Source: Rhizobiales bacterium Ga0077545
GTDB taxonomy: Bacteria; Pseudomonadota; Alphaproteobacteria; Rhizobiales; Methylopilaceae
Assembly: GCA_001464335.1 (NCBI GenBank)
Contig: LNEV01000002.1
Location: 62,001 to 126,000, forward strand
Direction of reading: 5' to 3'
Length of the DNA: 64,000 bases
The notes beneath the pieces are model-generated. The model ran no database searches and had not been told where the DNA came from. It was given only the letters and a program-made list of their open reading frames with translations. Shown one piece after another: positions 8,341 to 16,310 of the stretch (its first letter is position 1; each line of letters starts with the position of its first letter). The position numbers and the translations under genes were made by a program.

Positions 8341-9792
8341 TTACGCGGTGCCGTCGGAGAAGATTTCCTTCTTGATGACCGCGTGCACGCCCCAGTTTCC
8401 GTCGACGACCTGGGTGATGCCGAAATCGACGCCGATCGACATCAGCGACACGGCTTCGTCCTCCGTGAGGCCTTTCGTGGTCATCAGGAAGGTGCGCATC
8501 TTGCGGAAAGCGTCCTTCAAGGCGAGATCGACCGAGCTTTTCTGAAAGATGTCGGCCTGTGCGTTGGGACCGAGTTCTTTCAGGTAGTTGGCGTAGCTGA
8601 AGCCGTGGATGAGCCATTCATCCTTGGTTTCGAGCATTGGATAATCGAGCTGTTCGAGAGGTGTGCCCGCGACATCGGCCTTCTTGTGCAGGATGAGCTG
8701 GAAGGTGCCGGTGAGCGAGCATTCGATCGCTGTGCCGCACATCTCCGAATCGCCCTGCGAGGCGTGAGGATCGCCGACGGACAGAAGCGCGCCTTCGACC
8801 GCGACCGGGTAATACATGGTCGCGCCCTTGCCGATGCGCCAGTTGTCGATGTTGCCGCCGGTGTGCATGGGAGGGATCGAGTTGACGTAATCGGCCTCGT
8901 TCGGCGCAAGGGCGATGACGCCGAAATGCGGACGTATCGGCACGCGCACGCCCTTCAGCACATCGTTGTTCTTCTTGATGGTCGAATGATCCACCGGCAC
9001 GCCCGGATAATCGATGGTGGGGTGGACCACGCCATCGGGATCGGTCTGCGGAGTCCACTGGTAATTGTAGACCGCGCGGGCCCAGTTGCGGGCGCCGTTC
9101 GCGTCCATCTCGTAGATTGTAATGACTTCGCGCTTTTTCGGCTCGGTGATCAGCTCGTTGTAATGAAAGCCCCACCAGGCCGCCGCATTCGAACCGAACG
9201 CCTTGCCTTTCTGCGCCGCGTTGGCACTGGGGCGGAACTTGGTGTCGAGAATGCGCACTTCGAGAACATCGCCGGGCTCGGCACCGCGCACATAGACTGG
9301 GCCGGTGCAGATGTGCACGCCGAGACCGCCGCCGCCGCCGAGTTTCTTGTCGTTCGGATCGCCCGCGCCGCGGCGCGCGACCTTCTTTTCTTCCTTGGTC
9401 CAGTGGAACACGCTTTCCGCGCCGGGATCGCCCTTGACCATCAGGTCGGCGTCGTCGTTGGCGTGATGGGTGAGCGCTTCGATGGTGACGATGTCGCCCG
9501 AATCGATCTCGACCTGCGGCTTCAGCTTCTTCGAGAAGTAGCCCCAATGGACCGTCGTGTCGTTGGCGGGCAAATAGTGATAGCTCGGCGTGTCGGGCGC
9601 CTTGGCGGCCGAGGCCTGGGCGAGTGCCGGCGTGACGAGCGTGGAGGCGCCCGCGCCGGCAAGCGCCGCCGCGCCGCCCGTGGCGACGAAGGCGCTCTTC
9701 AGAAAGGAGCGCCGCTCCATGCCGAGCGCTTCGCGCATCTTGTCGCGATGGCGCTCGAAATCCGGGCAGGTGACATCATCTCCGGCACACAT
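8341..9792 (-). CDS. Tat-exported acetamidase/formamidase (FmdA/AmdA family)
   Basis: The 483-residue protein has a twin-arginine signal (ERRSFLK near residues 26-32, a hydrophobic stretch, then ALAQA) followed by a complete FmdA/AmdA domain (~70-483). The family hydrolyses formamide, acetamide and related short amides to ammonia and the acid. Shared blocks include VHWGYFSK, KGDPGAESVF, HICTGPVYV and DGNWGVHAVI. The start is an ATG with GAGGGAG six bases upstream. It leaves a 24-residue, two-cysteine extension ahead of the Tat motif, and the internal Met25 lacks a ribosome site. The gene is divergent from an AraC regulator carrying the same enzyme domain, which suggests this secreted amidase is that regulator's target. 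Confidence 0.9.
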   Translation of the reverse strand: MCAGDDVTCPDFERHRDKMREALGMERRSFLKSAFVATGGAAALAGAGASTLVTPALAQASAAKAPDTPSYHYLPANDTTVHWGYFSKKLKPQVEIDSGDIVTIEALTHHANDDADLMVKGDPGAESVFHWTKEEKKVARRGAGDPNDKKLGGGGGLGVHICTGPVYVRGAEPGDVLEVRILDTKFRPSANAAQKGKAFGSNAAAWWGFHYNELITEPKKREVITIYEMDANGARNWARAVYNYQWTPQTDPDGVVHPTIDYPGVPVDHSTIKKNNDVLKGVRVPIRPHFGVIALAPNEADYVNSIPPMHTGGNIDNWRIGKGATMYYPVAVEGALLSVGDPHASQGDSEMCGTAIECSLTGTFQLILHKKADVAGTPLEQLDYPMLETKDEWLIHGFSYANYLKELGPNAQADIFQKSSVDLALKDAFRKMRTFLMTTKGLTEDEAVSLMSIGVDFGITQVVDGNWGVHAVIKKEIFSDGTA

Positions 9793-9980
9793 TTGCATCT
9801 CCCTCAATCTGCTCCGCGCGATGGCGCGCAGGAGAAGGCTAGGAGGATGCGGCGCGGGAGCGAATGTCCCGGAGCGCCCAATTTCTTGCACGCAGGTGTT
9901 CCCGCCGCGCAAAAGGCGAGCGCGCGCAGCGCGTTGAGAGGGAGCCGCTCGAACGGCTTGCGCGCTGTGACACCTGGGGC

Positions 9981-10006
9981 CAAGTTTTTGTGCGCCTGCG
10001 AACAAG
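9981..10006 (+). promoter_or_regulatory. Shared 26-bp element upstream of AraC-amidase fusion 1
   Basis: CAAG, then TTTTTGTGCGCC, six bases, then CAAG. The same arrangement occurs before the second fusion gene (32952-32977), with 19 of 26 positions identical and the same spacing. It lies 87 bases before this start, in the 301-base divergent gap to the Tat amidase gene. Direct CAAG repeats would suit an AraC-type dimer. A degenerate copy may begin near 9879, facing the amidase gene. The rest of the gap holds nothing else I can identify. Confidence 0.55.
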
Positions 10007-10093
10007 GGCCGGAGGCAATCGCGCGTGCAGGGTGAGCCGGGATCGCGCGAACCTGGCAGAAGTCTTGCCAGACAGGCGGGGTGAGGTGGTGAC

Positions 10094-12412
10094 ATGCTGG
10101 CCGGGCCAAGTCTGATTTCGATCGATGCCTTTCCCGCCGAAGGGCAAAATTCGGCATGGGCCGAGGCGCTGAAGACGATTGCGCTCACGGGCGATCTCGG
10201 CGAGGGCCGGGCATCGTCCGGCGATCTCGGCGTCACACGCTCGTCGACCGGCGCGGTGCTGGCGCGCCTGCGATCCGCGCCGCAGACGATCGCGAATGCG
10301 GTGTGTCCGGGAAAGGGCGCCGAGCCGATCCTTGTCGTCTTTCATCATTACGGACGGGGCGGCGTCTGCGCGCGGGGGGCGAGCCTCGAATTTGCAGATG
10401 GAGACGTGTCGATCTGCGACCGCGCGGCGCCGTTTTCGTTCGATCTGCGCGAGGCGTTCGAGCTTCTCATTCTCGAAGTGCCGCGGGAGCGCCTTCTCGG
10501 ACGGCTCGGGCGCACGCGGATCAAGCTGCCCCTCGTCCTCGGCGCGACGGTCGCGGCGGCGGCTCTGCGCCCGGTGATGCGTGCGCTCGCCACGCATTTC
10601 GAGACGGCGGGCGAGGCCGACATCGTCTCGGCGGAAATCGCGGTCACCGAACTCGTCGCCGGGGCGCTGCTGGGCGAAGCGAAGTTCGAGGGCGACGGTT
10701 CGACGAATGTGCAGACATCGCATTTCCGCCGCGTGACGGCCGCCATCGAGGCACGGCTTTCGGATGCGGATCTGTCCATGGCCGAAATCGCGCGGCAGGA
10801 GGCGCTGTCGCAGCGCTATCTTCAAAAACTGTTCGAACTGCAGGACACGACCTTCTCCGACTATCTGCGCCGGCGGCGGCTCGACCGTGCGCGGATCGAT
10901 CTTGCGGATCCGCAGCACAATGGCGAGGGCATCGGCGAGATCGCCTTCCGCTGGGGCTTTCGCGATCCGGCGCATTTCAGCCGGGCCTTCAGCGCAGCCT
11001 TCGGCGAAAGCCCGCGTGCTTTCCGCGCTGCGCGCGACCGGGGGCCGGTCGTCTATCCGCAGCGCGGGCGGCCGATGGAGCGGAGCCACACCCACAACGC
11101 CGTGGTTGCGCCGCCGCAGGGCTCGATTTCGGGTGCGGAACCTGACGCGGCAGTACAGACATTTGCGGTCGCGCCCCGAAGCGGACATCACATCCGCGTC
11201 TCGAAAGACAATGTGCACTGGGGGTATCTCAGCCGCTCGATCCCGCCGGTGCTGCGCGTCTCCTCCGGCGCGGAGGTGACGATCGAGACGCTGACCCAGC
11301 ACGCCTTCGACGACTACGAGCGCATGATCAAGGGCGACCCCGGCGCCGAAAGCGTGTTCGGCTGGACGCCGCAGGGCAAGAATGTCGAGCGGCGCGGCGC
11401 GGGGCCGATGAACGCCACGATCTTCGGCCGCGGCGCGGGTGAGGGTTTCGGTGTCCATATCTTTACGGGGCCTGTTTTCGTCAATGGCGCCGAACCCGGC
11501 GATGTTCTCGAAGTGCAGATCCTCGACATCGCGCCGCGCCCCAGCGCGAACCCCGAATTCTCCGGGCGCTGTTTTGCCTCGAACGTGTCCGCGTGGTGGG
11601 GATATCAATACGCCGACCTGCTGGAAGAACCCCGCAAGCGCGAATGCGTGACGATCTACGAGCTTGAACCGGGAGGGGAGTTCGCGCGCCCGGCCTATTC
11701 CTATGTGTGGACGCCGCAGATCGACCCGTTCGGCGTGCGTCACGACACGATGGATTATCCCGGCATTCCGGTCGACCATGCGCAGGTGGAGAAAAAGTAT
11801 GGCGTGATGCCGCGCGTGCGCGTTCCGCTGCGGCCGCATTTCGGCTGCATGGCGGTGGCGCCGCGCGAGAGCGACATGATCGATTCAATCCCGCCGGGCT
11901 ATTTCGGCGGAAACATCGACAATTGGCGGGCCGGGAAGGGAACGACCCTCTATCTGCCCGTCGCGGTGCCGGGGGCTTTGTTCTCGGTCGGCGACGGGCA
12001 TCTGGCGCAGGGCGACGGCGAGATCAACGGGACGGGCCTCGAAGCCTCTCTCACCGGCACATTCCGCTTCGTCGTGCACAAGCGCGCCGATGTGGCAAAG
12101 CCCTTCATCAAGGGCCTGAACGGGCCGCTGATCGAGACCCCGGACGAATATGTGCTCCACGGTTTCAGCTATCCGAACTATCTGCGCGAGCTTGGGCGCA
12201 ACGCGCAGTCGGAGGTCTACAAGAAATCCTCACTGTCCAAGGCGCTGCGCTCGGCATTTCGGACGACGCGCAAATTCCTGATGGAAAACTGGGGCTTGTC
12301 GGAGGATGAGGCGGTGTCGCTGATCTCGGTCGGGGTCGATTTCGGCGTGACGCAGGTGGCGGACGGCAATTGGGGGGTGCACGCCGTCATCCGCAAGAAA
12401 ATGTTCGACTAG
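10094..12412 (+). CDS. AraC-type regulator fused to an acetamidase/formamidase (fusion 1)
   Basis: The 772-residue single chain has two parts. Residues ~1-205 form an AraC-type ligand/dimer domain (AraC_binding_2-like, block ADGDVSICD), and residues ~215-312 a double helix-turn-helix (AEIARQEALSQRYLQKLF; IAFRWGFRDPAHFSRAF). After a ~50-residue linker, residues ~366-772 are a full-length FmdA/AmdA amidase domain with all blocks seen in the neighbouring Tat enzyme (VHWGYLSR, KGDPGAESVF, DGNWGVHAVIRK). No signal peptide is present, so it should be cytoplasmic. Start: ATG with GAGG upstream. The coding frame runs uninterrupted through the junction. I infer an amide-sensing regulator in which the amidase acts as sensor or trigger enzyme; catalysis and DNA binding are untested. 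Confidence 0.88.
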   Translation: MLAGPSLISIDAFPAEGQNSAWAEALKTIALTGDLGEGRASSGDLGVTRSSTGAVLARLRSAPQTIANAVCPGKGAEPILVVFHHYGRGGVCARGASLEFADGDVSICDRAAPFSFDLREAFELLILEVPRERLLGRLGRTRIKLPLVLGATVAAAALRPVMRALATHFETAGEADIVSAEIAVTELVAGALLGEAKFEGDGSTNVQTSHFRRVTAAIEARLSDADLSMAEIARQEALSQRYLQKLFELQDTTFSDYLRRRRLDRARIDLADPQHNGEGIGEIAFRWGFRDPAHFSRAFSAAFGESPRAFRAARDRGPVVYPQRGRPMERSHTHNAVVAPPQGSISGAEPDAAVQTFAVAPRSGHHIRVSKDNVHWGYLSRSIPPVLRVSSGAEVTIETLTQHAFDDYERMIKGDPGAESVFGWTPQGKNVERRGAGPMNATIFGRGAGEGFGVHIFTGPVFVNGAEPGDVLEVQILDIAPRPSANPEFSGRCFASNVSAWWGYQYADLLEEPRKRECVTIYELEPGGEFARPAYSYVWTPQIDPFGVRHDTMDYPGIPVDHAQVEKKYGVMPRVRVPLRPHFGCMAVAPRESDMIDSIPPGYFGGNIDNWRAGKGTTLYLPVAVPGALFSVGDGHLAQGDGEINGTGLEASLTGTFRFVVHKRADVAKPFIKGLNGPLIETPDEYVLHGFSYPNYLRELGRNAQSEVYKKSSLSKALRSAFRTTRKFLMENWGLSEDEAVSLISVGVDFGVTQVADGNWGVHAVIRKKMFD

Positions 12413-12492
12413 AAGATTTTTTGCGCGGCCGGAACCAAATGGCGTGGCGGAATGTCTTTGTCTCTTGGGAGGGAACAGACACGGAGATTCCG

Positions 12493-12876
12493 ATGCGTAT
12501 ATCGTTCAGCAGCGCGACCGCTCTCGCATGTGCCCTTGTCCTGTCCACGGCCGCTCTTGCCGCCCCGCCCGCAAAAACCGGCAAGACCGCAAAAGGCGAG
12601 GTGCTCGTCGATTCCAAAGGCATGACGCTTTATGTGTTCGACAAGGACAGCGGCGGAAAATCGGCCTGCAACGGCCCGTGCGCCGTGAACTGGCCGCCGC
12701 TTGCCGCCACCGCCAGCGACAAGGCCGAAGGCGAGTGGACGGTCATTACCCGCGACGACGGAATGAAGCAGTGGGCCTATGGCGGAAAGCCGCTCTACAC
12801 CTGGATCAAGGACACCAAGGCCGGTGACGTAACCGGAGACGGTGTGGGCGGCACCTGGCATCTCGCCAAGCCCTGA
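12493..12876 (+). CDS. Secreted Yx(F/W/Y)xxD repeat protein (COG4315 family)
   Basis: The 127-residue protein has a Sec signal peptide (cleavage likely after ALA near residue 24) and two copies of the family motif: LYVFDKD (~43-49) and LYTWIKD near the C-terminus. A CNGPCAVNWPP cysteine pair of the family is also present. These small periplasmic proteins are common in Proteobacteria; their function is not established. The start is chosen by GGAG upstream and by the signal peptide. It lies 80 bases after the AraC-amidase fusion on the same strand and ends at a strong bidirectional hairpin, so co-transcription with the fusion is possible. Confidence 0.82.
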   Translation: MRISFSSATALACALVLSTAALAAPPAKTGKTAKGEVLVDSKGMTLYVFDKDSGGKSACNGPCAVNWPPLAATASDKAEGEWTVITRDDGMKQWAYGGKPLYTWIKDTKAGDVTGDGVGGTWHLAKP

Positions 12877-12895
12877 TTGCGGATCGCACGTTGCA

Positions 12896-12921
12896 TCGCC
12901 GCCCGGACAGCCGGGCGGCGA
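12896..12921. terminator. Bidirectional hairpin terminator
   Basis: An 11-bp perfect stem (TCGCCGCCCGG with CCGGGCGGCGA) and a 4-base loop stand between the convergent COG4315-family gene and flbD. It is a strong structure but lacks a clear U-tract. Confidence 0.6.
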
Positions 12922-12934
12922 CGCTCGGGTTCTG

Positions 12935-14290
12935 CTACGCGGCCTGACCGGCGGAGGGTGGCGGAACCGCGACCCCTTCGGATGTGTACTGGTTCAGCTT
13001 GTTGCGCAACGTGCGGATGGAGATGCCGAGAATGTTGGCGGCATGCGTGCGATTGCCGAGGCAATGGGACAGTGTGTCGATGATGAGCGAACGCTCCACC
13101 GCTTCGACGGTGAGCCCGACAAGCGTGCGTGTTGCCGCTTCCGCCGCAAGAGCGGCCTGCTGGGCGGGGCCGGATGAGGTGTCCATACGCGTGCCATCGG
13201 GCGTGCGAACCGCGTCCACGCCGATCTCCACGCCCTGCGCCAGAAGAACGGCGCGATGGACGGTGTTTTCGAGCTCGCGGACATTGCCCGGAAAGCGTGC
13301 GCGCGACAGTTCGGCAAGCGCATCCGCCGTGAAGGATCGGTAGGGCAGGCCGTTGGACTCGGCGAACTTCTTCGAAAAATAATCGCACAGCACCGGAATG
13401 TCGGCCGGGCGCTCGCGCAGCGCCGGAATGCGCAGATTGAGCACGTTGAGACGATACAGAAGGTCTTCCCGGAACGTGCCCTTCTTCACCTCTTCGGTCA
13501 GGTTGCGGTTGGAGGTTGCCAGAATCCGGATGTTGACCGGAACCGGGCGCTGGCCGCCGACGCGGTCGATGACGCGCTCCTGAATGGCGCGCAGCAACTT
13601 GGCCTGCAGACGGAAATCCATCTCCGAAATTTCATCGAGCAGCAGCGTGCCGCCATCGGCCTCTTCGAACTTGCCGATGCGGCGGCCGACGGCGCCCGTG
13701 AAGGCGCCTTTCTCGTGGCCGAACAGTTCCGATTCCAGAAGCTGTTCGGGGATGGCCGCGCAGTTGACGGAGATGAACGCGCCGTTCGAACGGTTCGAGC
13801 GCGCATGGACATAGCGGGCAACGACTTCCTTGCCGGTTCCGCTCTCGCCGGTGATAAGGACGGAGGCATCGGATTTCGCGATCTGGGCGGCAAGATCGAC
13901 GACGGCCTTCATGGCCTCGTCCTTGAAGACGATGTCGGTCTTGTCTTCGGCGACGGCGGCAAGGACGGCCGCGATCATTTCGGGATCGGGTGGAAGAGGT
14001 ATGTACTCTTTCGCGCCGGCATGGATGGCGGCGACGGCGGCCTTGGCATCGTTCTGGATGCCGCAGGCGACGATCGGCACGTGGAAGCGCTCTTCCTCCA
14101 GCATGCGTACGAGATCGCGGATCGGCTGGCCGACATCGACCATCAAAAGATCCGCGCTGCGCCCGGCCCTCAGGACCCGCATCGCCTGTTCGACATCCTC
14201 GGCGTGCGTGACCTTGGCGCCGCGGTCGAGCGCGATCTTGCTGGCCTGGGTCAACTGGCCGGACAGGGTTCCGACGATCATGAGCCGCAT
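12935..14290 (-). CDS. flbD: Sigma-54 dependent flagellar activator FlbD
   Basis: The 451-residue protein has a receiver-like domain (~1-115), a sigma-54 AAA+ domain (~130-365) and a Fis-type helix-turn-helix (THAANILGISIRTLRNKLNQY region). The AAA+ part has Walker A GESGTGKE, the GAFTGA loop that contacts sigma-54, and Walker B GGTLLLDE. The receiver lacks the N-terminal acidic pair, as in FlbD proteins, whose activity in Caulobacter is set by FliX rather than by classical phosphorylation. The start is the ATG with AAGGAG eight bases upstream, six codons inside the longest frame. It closes the fliF operon, and candidate FlbD sites occur at fliF, flhA and fliK in this window. Confidence 0.93.
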   Translation of the reverse strand: MRLMIVGTLSGQLTQASKIALDRGAKVTHAEDVEQAMRVLRAGRSADLLMVDVGQPIRDLVRMLEEERFHVPIVACGIQNDAKAAVAAIHAGAKEYIPLPPDPEMIAAVLAAVAEDKTDIVFKDEAMKAVVDLAAQIAKSDASVLITGESGTGKEVVARYVHARSNRSNGAFISVNCAAIPEQLLESELFGHEKGAFTGAVGRRIGKFEEADGGTLLLDEISEMDFRLQAKLLRAIQERVIDRVGGQRPVPVNIRILATSNRNLTEEVKKGTFREDLLYRLNVLNLRIPALRERPADIPVLCDYFSKKFAESNGLPYRSFTADALAELSRARFPGNVRELENTVHRAVLLAQGVEIGVDAVRTPDGTRMDTSSGPAQQAALAAEAATRTLVGLTVEAVERSLIIDTLSHCLGNRTHAANILGISIRTLRNKLNQYTSEGVAVPPPSAGQAA

Positions 14291-14321
14291 GGCTCGTGCT
14301 CCTTCCAATGAAGCGTGGCGC

Positions 14322-14642
14322 TCAGCGCTCGCTCTTGATGATTTCGGTCATGGTGACGCCCAGCTTTTCCTCGACGAGGACAACCTCGCCACGGGCAACG
14401 AGCCGGTCGTTTACGTAAATATCGATGGCTTCGCCGACACGGCGGTCGAGTTCGAGCACCGCGCCCGGCTTGAGGTTCATCAGCCCGCCGACATCGAGCT
14501 TGGTGCGGCCGAGAACCGCCGAGACGGAGACCGGAACGTCGAACACCGCTTCGAGATCGTTCGCGGTTTTCGGCGTGTCGTGGTCGAGGCCGTCGCCGCC
14601 GGCTCCCGCGTCGAAATCGGGCAGAGGCAGATCGTTGTTCAT
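14322..14642 (-). CDS. fliN: Flagellar switch protein FliN
   Basis: The 106-residue protein has the SpoA domain of FliN in its C-terminal 80 residues (block VPVSVSAVLGRTKL; GEVVLVEEKLGVTMTEI). FliN forms the lower C-ring of the rotor with FliG, controls switching and helps dock FliH-bound export substrates. Its N-terminal 30 residues are acidic and glycine-rich, as usual. The start overlaps the fliH stop by four bases (ATGA), showing translational coupling in the fliF-fliG-fliH-fliN-flbD operon. No FliM gene accompanies it here. Confidence 0.93.
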   Translation of the reverse strand: MNNDLPLPDFDAGAGGDGLDHDTPKTANDLEAVFDVPVSVSAVLGRTKLDVGGLMNLKPGAVLELDRRVGEAIDIYVNDRLVARGEVVLVEEKLGVTMTEIIKSER

Positions 14643-15274
14643 GAGCGCTCTCCTGCGGCATCGTTGCCGACCGAGGCAATGTGGTTACGGATTGTCTGCT
14701 CGATGGCCGTCTCGATGCGCGCTCGATCGCGCACCACGCCGCCATCGGCCCATTCCAGCCGGATATCGCCCTGCGGAATGTCCGGCTCGCCGAGAATGAC
14801 GAGCTTTCCCGCAAAGCCGCGCTCGGCGGCCATCGTGCCGAGATGAGCCTTGGTCTCCTCGACCATGGTCTCGTTCACACGCACGGCGACATGCGGCGCG
14901 GTGCGGGCTTCGGAGAAGCATTCCTGAGCGGCGCCCTCGATGGCCGCGAGCGGATAGCGCGCGACGGCTTCCCCGGCAATCTTGCGGGCAAGTTCCAGCG
15001 CGAGCTCGATGGCGCCGATTTCCTGCGCCATTGCGCGGGCTTCGGAATGGGCGATCTCGAGCGACATCTGCACGGCGAGCTTTTCGAGAACGGCCGACAG
15101 GCGCGCGGTCTGTTCGCGGCGCGCGGCGTCCTGCCCCGCGCTGGTGCCCGAGGCCTGGCCGCGCTGTTCGGCTTCGGCGACGGCAGCCAGATGCAGAGAC
15201 ATCGGCACCATTTCCTCGCCACGGCGCCGGCCGTCGAAGTCGCGGTCGAAAAGGAAGGGTTTGGCTCCGGTCAT
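14639..15274 (-). CDS. fliH: Flagellar export protein FliH (FlbE type)
   Basis: The 211-residue protein is charged. A helical, glutamate- and alanine-rich middle (~35-110) is followed by a conserved C-terminal part containing GDIRLEWADGGVVRDR. Position between fliG and fliN, size and pattern fit FliH/FlbE, the partner of the FliI ATPase that tethers it to the C-ring. No FliI gene lies in this window. The first base overlaps the fliG stop and the stop overlaps fliN by four bases. FliH sequences are poorly conserved, so context carries much of this call. Confidence 0.85.
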   Translation of the reverse strand: MTGAKPFLFDRDFDGRRRGEEMVPMSLHLAAVAEAEQRGQASGTSAGQDAARREQTARLSAVLEKLAVQMSLEIAHSEARAMAQEIGAIELALELARKIAGEAVARYPLAAIEGAAQECFSEARTAPHVAVRVNETMVEETKAHLGTMAAERGFAGKLVILGEPDIPQGDIRLEWADGGVVRDRARIETAIEQTIRNHIASVGNDAAGERS

Positions 15275-16302
15275 CAGAACACCAGTTCGTCGTCGCTGCG
15301 GTTCTTGCTGATCAGGATCTCGCCGCGGGCGGCCAGATCCTTCGCAACCATCACCATGTGCGACTGAGCCTCATCGACATCGCGCAGGCGCACCGGACCC
15401 ATGGCCTGCATGTCGTCGGCGAGCATTTTGCCTGCGCGCTGCGACATCTGGCCGAGGAAGAAGTCGCGCACGGTCTGGGTTGCTCCCTTGAGCGCGACGG
15501 TGAGCCTGTCGCGGGCGACGGCACGCAGCAGCGTCTGTACGCTCGCGGTATCGAGGCGCATCAGGTCGTCGAAGGTGAACATCAGTGCCTTGATGCGATC
15601 GGCGCTGTCGCGGTTTTCTTCTTCCAGCGCGGTGAGAAAGCGTGTCTCGGTCTGGCGGTCGAAGGCGTTGAAGATTTCCGCGATCATTTCATGGGCGTCG
15701 CGGCGGCTGGTCTGCGACAGGTTGGACATGAATTCGGTGCGCAGCGTGTCCTCGACGCGCTCGATGATGTCCTTCTGCACGCTTTCGATGGTCAGCATGC
15801 GCTTGATGACGTCGAGCGCGAATTCGTCGGGCAGGATGGCGAGGACGCGTGCGGCGTGCTCGGGCTTGATCTTGGACAGAACGACCGCGACGGTTTGCGG
15901 GTATTCGTTCTTGAGGTAATTGGCGAGAACCTGCTCCTGAACGTTCGAGAGCTTCTCCCACATATTGCGGCCGGCGGGGCCACGGATCTCTTCCATGATC
16001 TGGTTGACGCGATCCTTTGGCAAAAAGCCCGCGAGGATGCGCTCGGTCGAATCGAAATTGCCCATCAGCGCGCCGGTCGCGGACATTTTCGACACGAACT
16101 CGACCATCATGCCCTCGACCTCTTCGGCCTGGATGTTGCCGAGCGTGGACATGGCATGGGAGATGTCGCGAACTTCGTCGTCGTCGAGCTGTTTCCAGAT
16201 CTGCGCGCCCTTTTCCTCGCCGAGCGCGAGCATCAGCATGGCGGCGCGGGCAGCGCCCGTGGTCGGCTTGCGGTTCGTGAGGGCGGTGGAGGCGGGGGGC
16301 AT
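15274..16302 (-). CDS. fliG: Flagellar motor switch protein FliG
   Basis: The 342-residue protein covers the N (FliF-binding), middle (FliM-binding) and C-terminal (torque) FliG domains. Family blocks include RAAMLMLALGEEKG near the N-terminus, LANYLKNEYPQTVAVVLS in the middle and a charged C-terminal motif (MFTFDDLMRLD) that meets the MotA stator. Length is usual for the family. It overlaps fliH by one base and follows fliF by eight bases, in the same transcript. Confidence 0.96.
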   Translation of the reverse strand: MPPASTALTNRKPTTGAARAAMLMLALGEEKGAQIWKQLDDDEVRDISHAMSTLGNIQAEEVEGMMVEFVSKMSATGALMGNFDSTERILAGFLPKDRVNQIMEEIRGPAGRNMWEKLSNVQEQVLANYLKNEYPQTVAVVLSKIKPEHAARVLAILPDEFALDVIKRMLTIESVQKDIIERVEDTLRTEFMSNLSQTSRRDAHEMIAEIFNAFDRQTETRFLTALEEENRDSADRIKALMFTFDDLMRLDTASVQTLLRAVARDRLTVALKGATQTVRDFFLGQMSQRAGKMLADDMQAMGPVRLRDVDEAQSHMVMVAKDLAARGEILISKNRSDDELVF

Positions 16303-16310
16303 CTGTCAGC

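Noticed and set aside
9879-9904. Second copy of the 26-bp fusion element facing the Tat amidase
   Set aside because: Only a loose match (CAATTTCTTGCACGC start); mentioned with the main element but not called as a site.
9839-11839. 666-codon minus-strand frame opposite fusion 1
   Set aside because: The product is Arg-rich with no domain; the plus strand carries two clear domains in one frame.
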